From Clostridia bacterium (GTDB lineage Bacteria > Bacillota > Clostridia > Oscillospirales > CAG-272), in the NCBI GenBank assembly GCA_017416185.1, contig JAFQDF010000010.1, forward strand, positions 1 through 46,060: DNA of 46,060 nt, in the 5' to 3' direction. Below are positions 40,523 to 46,060 of this stretch, in pieces. The notes beneath the pieces are model-generated. The model did not search any database. It worked only from the letters and a program-made list of their open reading frames with translations, and was not told the DNA's origin. The position numbers and the translations under genes are program-made. How positions within the stretch are numbered: position 1 is the first letter of the stretch; every line of letters starts with the position of its first letter.

Positions 40523-41983
40523 CTATTCAAAAAACATTTCGTCAATATAAAATTGATTGAATTTTTTGTGACCCGAAAGCTCTATGTATTCAAGCTTCTT
40601 TGCAAAAGCCTCGGTACGTTTACGCTCCGCTTCACTTAACGCACAGTTGACGGCGCCAAGCCCCGCACAGTTGCCTGAAAACTCTATACGTCCACGAAGC
40701 TCTGACGGTATAAGTCCTATGGTACAGGCAGAGTCGGGATCGATATGCATACCAAAGCCGCCTGCTATTATTACCTTTTTTACAGCCGTTACAGGCTTTT
40801 TCATTTCCGCAAGCAGGGTCTTAATGCCTGCGGCAATAGCCGCCTTTGCGGTCTGAAGTGAACGTATATCCTTCTGTGAGATATAAATATCTCTGTATAG
40901 ACGGTATTTATCCTTTTCAAGCCTGCCTGTTTCGTCAAGCTCGCCGCTTTCAAGCAGAGCAGCCGCACAGTCTATAAGTCCCGAGCCGCAGATACCTATG
41001 GCGGGAGCGTTGTCTATGGTCTTATATTTAAGCCCCCCGTCATACCATACCTTTTCGATAGCACCGGTATGAGCTATACAGCCGCATTCTATATTGGCGC
41101 CCTCAAAGGCGGGTCCTGCCGCCGCCGAACAGCATAACGCTCTGTCCTTGTCGGCTAAAACTATCTCGCCGTTGGTACCGATATCTATGTATAAGGTAAG
41201 CTCCTCTACCCTGTCCATATCGCAGGCTGCCGCACCGCAGGTGATATCTCCTCCCACGTATGCCGCAACACAGGGCGCGATATAGGTCTTTTTTGCAAAG
41301 GGCATTTCGTACTCACATCCGAAAAGCGATGCGGGCTTAAAGGGGAGCTTGGCAATACCGGTGGCATCCTCTCCCGTCACAAAATGCTCTATTGCGGTAT
41401 TTCCGCAGATAACGCAGTAGTCGGGAAGCTCCTCTCCGTCTCCGAAACGCATCACGGCCTCCTCGAAGATATCGAGGTTTACCGACTGCTTCAGATCATC
41501 AGCTCCGCCGTTCTCGGCGTAGACCAGTCGGGATATGACGTCGGCGCCGTATATACTCTGTTTATTTACGAAAGAAGCCTTGTCAAATATTTTTCCCGTT
41601 GCTCCGTCTATACAGTAGAGCGCAACAGTTGTAGTTCCTATATCTACAGCCATAAAGCGCTTGCCCGGAGTAAGCTCGACCTTGAGCCTGTCCTCCGAAA
41701 AGTACGTGACCACCTCGGGGTCCCGCGGGTCGGGCAGCTCATAGCTGAAGTCTCTTTCAATATAGGTAAGACAGGATATACGGTAGCCGCGGTGGATAAG
41801 TTCGCCTAAAAGCTCCTTTTCCCTCTCGGTAGGCTCGGACAAAGCGCCCTTCGCCTTTACCAGACACTTTCCGCATTTACCTCTGCCTCCGCAGGGAGTG
41901 TCTATCTCTCTGTGTCCCTGCTCTATGAGAAAGGACATCAGGTTCTTGCCTATATCCTGTACTCTGCATTTGTAATCTATCAT
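40523..41983 (-). CDS. ASKHA-domain corrinoid activator (RamA/RACo-like) with ferredoxin domain
   Basis: A 486-residue protein. The N-terminal [2Fe-2S] ferredoxin domain has TPCGGRGKCGKCLVKAKG and a further cysteine in RISCLTYI. A linker leads to the DUF4445 ASKHA ATPase region, with FMAVDIGTTTVALYCID, IDIGTNGEIVLADKD, GICGSGLID and IAGGFGMHID as phosphate-binding loops. Family members use ATP to put an electron on inactive cob(II)alamin of methyltransferases. No corrinoid protein, methyltransferase or metH-like gene is nearby, so its client is elsewhere. The GAGG site sits just before the ATG. Confidence 0.87.
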   Translation of the reverse strand: MIDYKCRVQDIGKNLMSFLIEQGHREIDTPCGGRGKCGKCLVKAKGALSEPTEREKELLGELIHRGYRISCLTYIERDFSYELPDPRDPEVVTYFSEDRLKVELTPGKRFMAVDIGTTTVALYCIDGATGKIFDKASFVNKQSIYGADVISRLVYAENGGADDLKQSVNLDIFEEAVMRFGDGEELPDYCVICGNTAIEHFVTGEDATGIAKLPFKPASLFGCEYEMPFAKKTYIAPCVAAYVGGDITCGAAACDMDRVEELTLYIDIGTNGEIVLADKDRALCCSAAAGPAFEGANIECGCIAHTGAIEKVWYDGGLKYKTIDNAPAIGICGSGLIDCAAALLESGELDETGRLEKDKYRLYRDIYISQKDIRSLQTAKAAIAAGIKTLLAEMKKPVTAVKKVIIAGGFGMHIDPDSACTIGLIPSELRGRIEFSGNCAGLGAVNCALSEAERKRTEAFAKKLEYIELSGHKKFNQFYIDEMFFE

Positions 41984-42007
41984 TACATTTCCTCATATAC
42001 TATATGG

Positions 42008-42502
42008 GTGATATTTATTAAAAAAATAATATTTGTATTATTATTTGCACTTTTTCTCTGCTCTTGCGAAAGTCCGTACAAAAACGCCGCCTCCGTTATG
42101 GAAAAGCTCGAAATACCTTACGGTATCATATACAAAAACGATACCGATATTTGCGAAGCGGAATATATCTCCTCCGAGGAGTTAGGATATCTCTATTACG
42201 GAGAAAGTCTACCCTTAGCCGAGCTTGATTATATGAAAAGCTACTGTATATATATGTCGCAGGGCAAAAGCATATCCGAAATTCATATTCTTGAAGCAAA
42301 ATATCAATCCGACGTGGAAGCTCTTAAGCGTATGCTTCAAAGCCGTGCAGATTTTCTCTGTGAGCTTCGGATAAATCCCAATCCTTCCGATTTTTTCTGT
42401 GACACAAAAGCGGAATATGAAATATTTTCAAAGGGAAGGTTCGTGTTCCTGGTAGCAGGAAATACCGATAGGGTACGGGATAGCATCGAAAAGCATTTCT
42501 GA
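42008..42502 (+). CDS. Small lipoprotein, DUF4358-like
   Basis: A roughly 164-residue secreted protein whose start is uncertain. A GTG at 42008 would give a signal IKKIIFVLLFALFLCSC with the lipobox cysteine. The only earlier ATG in frame lies inside the divergent ASKHA gene, and no good ribosome site is seen for either. The body (YYGESLPLAELDYMKSYCIYMSQGKSISEIHILEAKYQSDVEALKRML) resembles DUF4358, a family of clostridial lipoproteins of unknown role. It ends with a VFLVAGNTDRVRDSIEK segment. Only 24 bases separate it from the divergent ASKHA start, so its promoter must overlap that gene. Confidence 0.6.
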   Translation: MIFIKKIIFVLLFALFLCSCESPYKNAASVMEKLEIPYGIIYKNDTDICEAEYISSEELGYLYYGESLPLAELDYMKSYCIYMSQGKSISEIHILEAKYQSDVEALKRMLQSRADFLCELRINPNPSDFFCDTKAEYEIFSKGRFVFLVAGNTDRVRDSIEKHF

Positions 42503-42529
42503 TGCTTAATGGGTGAAGGCTCAGCCTTC
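42491..42529. terminator. Weak hairpins between the convergent DUF4358-like and gtrA genes
   Basis: AAGCAT/ATGCTT (42491-42507) and GAAGGC/GCCTTC (42515-42529). Both are short and have poor tails; they may serve as weak terminators for either side. Confidence 0.35.
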
Positions 42530-43084
42530 TTCTCCTTCGTCCTTCTCTGTCTCTTCCAGGGAGAGCTTCTGTCCCTTCTTGAAGATGATAAGCTTACTGA
42601 AAATATAGTTAACAATAGTGACTATAACACAGGCAGCCAGCTTAACAATATAAAACTCTCTTATGTTGAAGCCGAGGCTTCCTGTCTGCACACCGTCAAC
42701 CACGCGGATAAAGCCGAAATGGATAATATGGTCAAATCCAAGCCAGTCACAAAAGATAAGAATAATAAAGGATTCTATGCCCAGAGTAAGAAGTCTGGCT
42801 CCGGTAAAGCCCGCAAACTCAGTCCAAAGAATAGAAGCCTTCATAGACTTGGAACGGAATACAAATATCTTGTACATCCAAAAGGCAAAGAACACCGTGG
42901 ACAGCGTCCAGGCAATAACGGTTATTGCAGTGTTGCCCACCTTAGTATCGTCAAGATTTGTCAGCTCCTTTAAGGCTATGGATATACCCCAATTCAAGAA
43001 TGTGGTGGAAAAACCTATTATAAGATATCGCAGAAATTCCGCCAAGCCCTTTTTTTCCTTTAATAAATTTGAAAGCTTGCTCAT
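42521..43084 (-). CDS. GtrA family membrane protein
   Basis: A 187-residue protein with four membrane helices and the GtrA pattern: FLRYLIIGFSTTFLNWGISIAL, then AWTLSTVFFAFWMYKIFVFRSK and VTIVNYIFSKLIIFKKG. GtrA proteins are thought to help flip undecaprenyl-linked sugars for surface glycan decoration. Between helices two and three, a longer loop (GFIRVVDGVQTGSLGFNIREF) is atypical. The tail is acidic (EETEKDEGEEG). Its ATG overlaps the RNase M5 stop by four bases. It is the last gene of the holA operon. Confidence 0.85.
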   Translation of the reverse strand: MSKLSNLLKEKKGLAEFLRYLIIGFSTTFLNWGISIALKELTNLDDTKVGNTAITVIAWTLSTVFFAFWMYKIFVFRSKSMKASILWTEFAGFTGARLLTLGIESFIILIFCDWLGFDHIIHFGFIRVVDGVQTGSLGFNIREFYIVKLAACVIVTIVNYIFSKLIIFKKGQKLSLEETEKDEGEEG

Positions 43085-43662
43085 TTTAATAACTCCTTGT
43101 ATTCATCATAGCTGCACATCATATTCAGTGCATCAAGAAATGCATTTGACGACAGCTCCTTTGGCAAGGACAGCTTTTTTGCTATCTCATAACGCCTGGT
43201 GCTGCTGTCCGCACCTCCAAGCAGACCGTCCTCATAGAGATCTGCCTTGGTTATGCCGCCTCTGCCGGGTACCTCCTCAGCACCTCTTGCATAGGGTGCG
43301 AACAGCTCGCGCAGAAGCTCTGCCTTCATCCCCTCAACACCGAGAGTTCCTGCCTTTGAGGGGGCAGTTTTTCTTTTTTCCTTGCCCTTGATATCCGGTA
43401 TATACAGATTTATCATAGAATCTGCAGGCAAAAAGGATTTAAGATAATTTCTTATAACTCTGCCCGCACCGTCACTGTCGGTAAGTACGATTATTTTGTT
43501 TTTTTGACAAAGCCTTATAAGAAAGTCTCTCATTTCCTCAGATTTGAAGATCCCAAAACCTCTTGTAGGAATGACCCTTGCCTCAAGCACGGAATCCAGC
43601 TTTATCTGATCGTACTTGCCCTCTACGATTATGGGCATATCTATTATCATCTTTTCTGTCAT
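43081..43662 (-). CDS. rnmV: Ribonuclease M5
   Basis: A 193-residue maturase of 5S rRNA. The N-terminal Toprim domain shows PIIVEGKYDQIKLDSV with the catalytic glutamate and IIVLTDSDGAGRVIRNYL with the DxD metal motif. The C-terminal part (RKTAPSKAGTLGVEGM, then ITKADLYEDGLLGGADSSTRRYEIAKKLSLP) is the family-specific DUF4093 domain. It overlaps holA by ATGA upstream and gtrA by ATGA downstream. The usual neighbour ksgA is not present here. Confidence 0.93.
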   Translation of the reverse strand: MTEKMIIDMPIIVEGKYDQIKLDSVLEARVIPTRGFGIFKSEEMRDFLIRLCQKNKIIVLTDSDGAGRVIRNYLKSFLPADSMINLYIPDIKGKEKRKTAPSKAGTLGVEGMKAELLRELFAPYARGAEEVPGRGGITKADLYEDGLLGGADSSTRRYEIAKKLSLPKELSSNAFLDALNMMCSYDEYKELLK

Positions 43663-44702
43663 CTGGATGCCTCTATTATCAACCTTGAAAGCACCGCATA
43701 ACCGTTTGTACTGCCGCTTTTAAGCAGTCTGTCGGCCTCTGCGCAAAGCTCAAGTATGCGTTCTATATCGGCAGATGTGCGTCTTCCCAGAGCCCTTCTG
43801 TAGATAGAACAGCGATATTCGTTTATTTTGAGTGCCTTGGCTATATCCCTGTCACCCATTCCCGTTTCTGCCAGTACACAAATGCGAAAAAGGGTCTTGA
43901 AAATGGATATAAGCGAGCCTAAGGTAAGGTTGACCTCCTTGCCGCTCTTGTCCTCTGCCTCATAGCTTGAAAGTATATAGAATGCCTTGTCGGTGTCACG
44001 AGCCAAAATTGCATTTGAAAAGTCAAAGGCTCCTATCTCCTTGGTCTTGGTGGCAAGAAGCTCTATATCCTCACGGGTGAGGGTGTCTCTGCCCTGTGAG
44101 AGTATATAAGCCGAGAGCTTTTCTGTCTCCGTAACGAGATTGAACATATCAGTACCGCATCTGTCCATAAGAGCATAGCTCATATCGAGATTGCAGACGA
44201 TCTTATTATGTGTAAAGTGTCTTGATACCCACTTTGCCAGCATATCACGGCTCTGCTTTTCAAAATTAACGGGAGTCAACACCTCGGAAATTGCCTTAAA
44301 CTGTTTTGAAGGCTTCTTTACGTCCCCCGCATCGAACTCGGCGGGAACCGTATAAAGTATAAGCACGGTATCCCGAGAATCCTCAAGAAGCGAGAGGGTA
44401 TTACACAGCTCCTCGGTAGCCTTGTCCTTCATCGAAGAAAGATTAAGGCTGTGTATCTCGATAAGCTTCTTCTCTGCAAACACGGGCAAAGCCATTATTG
44501 CATTTTCAAGAGCCTCTGTTGTGAAATTTTCCGCATCCAGCCTTATATGATTAAAGCTGTCGGGGCCGTCGGGAAATACCGATCTTCTGGCTTCAGAAAG
44601 AGAATTCCTCTTGAGATATTCTTCCTCACCGTAAAACAGATATCCGCCGAAAAGCTCACCCTTGGCTCTTGTCCTGAATTTTTTGGAATCTAATATCTCC
44701 AT
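43659..44702 (-). CDS. holA: DNA polymerase III delta subunit
   Basis: A 347-residue clamp-loader subunit that opens the sliding clamp. GELFGGYLFYGEEEYLKR at the N terminus, FAEKKLIEIHSLNL, the VLILYTVPAEFDA strand and the helical C-terminal collar domain (LISIFKTLFRICVLAETGMGDRDIAKALKINEYR) are family-typical. The start codon shares one base with the DUF1934 stop (TAATG). It belongs to the operon DUF1934-holA-rnmV-gtrA. Confidence 0.92.
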   Translation of the reverse strand: MEILDSKKFRTRAKGELFGGYLFYGEEEYLKRNSLSEARRSVFPDGPDSFNHIRLDAENFTTEALENAIMALPVFAEKKLIEIHSLNLSSMKDKATEELCNTLSLLEDSRDTVLILYTVPAEFDAGDVKKPSKQFKAISEVLTPVNFEKQSRDMLAKWVSRHFTHNKIVCNLDMSYALMDRCGTDMFNLVTETEKLSAYILSQGRDTLTREDIELLATKTKEIGAFDFSNAILARDTDKAFYILSSYEAEDKSGKEVNLTLGSLISIFKTLFRICVLAETGMGDRDIAKALKINEYRCSIYRRALGRRTSADIERILELCAEADRLLKSGSTNGYAVLSRLIIEASR

Positions 44703-45196
44703 TATCTTCTCAACTCATCCACACGAACCGAGAAACGGTTACGCTGGGTCTTGACACCCTGAACCTCAATGACATAGTCAAGGTCGAGGGTTCCTCCTGC
44801 CATAGTAACACGGTTATCTATAGAACGGGTACAAACGCACAGCTCCATAGGAAAGCCTGCCACGTTATAAGCGCATCTCTGTCTCTTTACTGTATCGCTG
44901 AAAACAAAGCCTGCAGTGTTCTCCCCTGTACGTACCATATTGAGCTGATTGGGCTCGTTCTTTGGAAATATAAGGCTTGTAGTGGTATTTGGCATACCCA
45001 TCTCCTCGGATTCCTTATATCTTAACTCTATGTTCTTTCCGTCGTCGCGGATGGTGGCGTCGGTGGACATCTCGATGACCTCGTCCTCGGCAACCTCGCA
45101 AGCCTGCTCCTCACCTATCATCCTTGCACACATATCAAAGGCGGCAAGGTCTGAAATTACTGATTTTATCTTGATTCTGACGTTTTTTTCGGTCAT
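44702..45196 (-). CDS. DUF1934 (YwiB-like) beta-barrel protein
   Basis: A 164-residue cytosolic protein of the calycin-like DUF1934 family. NVRIKIKSVISD at the start, DDGKNIELRYKESEEMGMPNTTTSLIF in the middle and GGTLDLDYVIEVQGVKTQRNRFSVRV at the end follow the family pattern. Function is unknown. AGAGGTT before the ATG at 45196 supports this start over one 17 codons upstream. First gene of its operon. Confidence 0.85.
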   Translation of the reverse strand: MTEKNVRIKIKSVISDLAAFDMCARMIGEEQACEVAEDEVIEMSTDATIRDDGKNIELRYKESEEMGMPNTTTSLIFPKNEPNQLNMVRTGENTAGFVFSDTVKRQRCAYNVAGFPMELCVCTRSIDNRVTMAGGTLDLDYVIEVQGVKTQRNRFSVRVDELRR

Positions 45197-45229
45197 AGCT
45201 AACCTCTTGACATAATAATAGATAGTACT

Positions 45230-45258
45230 ATAATACCACAAATTCAACTCTCTGTCAA
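45230..45258 (-). promoter_or_regulatory. Promoter of the DUF1934-holA-rnmV-gtrA operon
   Basis: On the minus strand TTGACA (45253-45258), 17 bases, TATTAT (45230-45235). Confidence 0.8.
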
Positions 45259-45288
45259 ATAACAGACGGTAAACAAAATTTGGCTATA

Positions 45289-45317
45289 TTGACACTCTTA
45301 CAGAATTTTGTTATAAT
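45289..45317 (+). promoter_or_regulatory. Perfect consensus promoter of the right-edge hydrolase gene
   Basis: TTGACA (45289-45294), 17 bases, TATAAT (45312-45317), with GGAGG at 45332 and the ATG at 45342. Confidence 0.85.
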
Positions 45318-45341
45318 TCTTATATACATTCGGAGGCGGCT

Positions 45342-46060
45342 ATGAATACTGTAACAAAGAACAACTACAAAACCTTTACCTATACTAACGAGGAATTATT
45401 AAAGGACAAGCCCGTTGCCATCATCCACGAGTTTCACGGCTTAAACGGCGGACTGAGCCTTGTACGCGAGCATTATCCCCTTGCTCATTTCTTTGCCGAG
45501 CATAATATAATTTACACTATGCCCTGCTACGGCCCCTGGAGCTGGATGAACAGAGCAAGCGTCAATCTTATCGACGAGATAACCGAGGCTCTGTGGGATA
45601 AATACGGCTATGAAATACCCACAATATCCACCGGTCTGAGTATGGGAGGACTTGCGGGACTTATATATTCACTCAAATCAAGACATACTCCTATAGCCTG
45701 TGCGGTCATTTCTCCCGTTTGCGATCTTGAATATCATTTCAGCGAAAGAGAGGACACCCCCCGAAGCATCTATACCGCCTTCGGAGGCTACGGTATTCCT
45801 CTGATGGATGCAATAAGAGAAAACTCTCCCTTCCACGAGGCAGAAAGCATGCCGAAGATACCCTATAAGATATTCTCGGGTACAGCTGATGAAGAGGTAA
45901 ATTATGAAGCTCATTCGGTCAAATTTGTAAACCGTATGAAGGAACTGGGACATAATATAGAGCTTATGCTCATACCCGATCATCCTCACTGCGATATCGG
46001 CGGCGAAGGGGTGGAAAGGTATAAAGAATTTTTAGTGCAAAGTGCAAAGTGCAAAGTGCA
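45342..46060 (+). CDS. Alpha/beta hydrolase, open at the right edge
   Basis: At least 239 residues. The fold begins PVAIIHEFHGLNGGLSLVRE with the oxyanion region HGLNGG. The nucleophile elbow is STGLSMGGLAGLIY, the acid lies in IFSGTADEEVNY, and the histidine in LIPDHPHCDIGGEG, so the triad appears complete and nearly all of the domain is present. GGAGG precedes the ATG. Past the last domain residues (YKEFLVQ), the frame continues into a GTGCAAA tandem repeat with no stop before the edge, so the natural C terminus may depend on repeat number. Substrate unknown. Confidence 0.85.
   Translation, partial: MNTVTKNNYKTFTYTNEELLKDKPVAIIHEFHGLNGGLSLVREHYPLAHFFAEHNIIYTMPCYGPWSWMNRASVNLIDEITEALWDKYGYEIPTISTGLSMGGLAGLIYSLKSRHTPIACAVISPVCDLEYHFSEREDTPRSIYTAFGGYGIPLMDAIRENSPFHEAESMPKIPYKIFSGTADEEVNYEAHSVKFVNRMKELGHNIELMLIPDHPHCDIGGEGVERYKEFLVQSAKCKV
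46035..46060. repeat. GTGCAAA heptamer tandem repeat at the right edge
   Basis: Three full copies and a partial one before the window ends. It lies in the reading frame of the hydrolase gene. The total number of copies cannot be seen. Confidence 0.85.

Overview
The window looks like chromosome from an anaerobic Firmicute of class Clostridia, probably a gut or rumen member of the Oscillospirales (Ruminococcaceae-like). I infer this from strong AGGAGG-type ribosome binding sites, sigma-A promoters close to consensus, lipoproteins with Gram-positive style lipoboxes, and lineage-typical genes (DUF4364, DUF1934, RNase M5, a Jag/KhpB plus YidC pair, AsnA-type asparagine synthetase, an ASKHA-type corrinoid activator). 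There are no rRNA genes, no clear tRNA gene, no CRISPR array and no intact insertion sequence.

Layout. 1-5.2 kb: start of rpoB (minus), an S1-domain protein, a peptide-binding lipoprotein, DUF4364, a SigH-like sigma factor behind a perfect consensus promoter, and a small zinc-ribbon protein with a possible structured leader. 5.2-8.9 kb: an acyl-CoA ligase/MarR operon with three stacked palindromes at its promoter, and a DUF4143-type ATPase. 9-13 kb: pgk and tpiA separated by an array of micro-hairpins, then a KdpDE-like two-component system. 13.2-16.1 kb: the classic rpmH-rnpA-yidD-yidC-jag cluster. 16.3-18.9 kb: an AT-rich island. 18.9-22.7 kb: a four-helix-bundle protein, a second hairpin array, an esterase-asnA pair, and mnmE divergent from asnA. 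22.8-26.4 kb: a 1182-residue secreted protein. 26.4-31.4 kb: two unknown proteins, an aminotransferase, trpS and a TagO/WecA-type transferase. 31.5-34.2 kb: a small HTH gene, a tRNA-like sequence and a KtrB/KtrA potassium uptake pair. 34.2-39 kb: a three-gene envelope operon (metallopeptidase-like protein, lipoprotein, DUF6198 membrane protein) and an OPT transporter. 39-46 kb: lipoprotein, gpsA, ASKHA activator, DUF4358-like lipoprotein, the DUF1934-holA-rnmV-gtrA operon, and an alpha/beta hydrolase running off the right edge.

The strongest candidate for an undescribed system is the island at 16353-18833. Two unannotated genes encode paralogous 24-residue peptides, each a hydrophobic stretch with a cationic tail, lying just upstream of an ABC ATPase and an ABC-2 permease. 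A divergent XRE repressor gene shares the control region. A perfect TTGACA-17-TATAAT promoter drives the peptides. A 37-bp palindrome with core ATCCCAAATTGGGAT overlaps its -10 box, and a second copy of the core lies between the two peptide genes. The layout recalls the staphylococcal phenol-soluble modulin exporter PmtRABCD, where a regulator controls a dedicated ABC-2 exporter of short amphipathic peptides, but all parts appear different here.

Two repeat types also stand out. One is a dispersed intergenic element (15-bp palindrome plus a conserved tail of about 60-80 bp), seen in about six copies, mostly between a stop codon and its terminator. The other is a set of micro-hairpin arrays in which a fixed 7-9 bp word alternates with small, varied hairpins. 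A heptamer tandem repeat, GTGCAAA, lies at the right edge.
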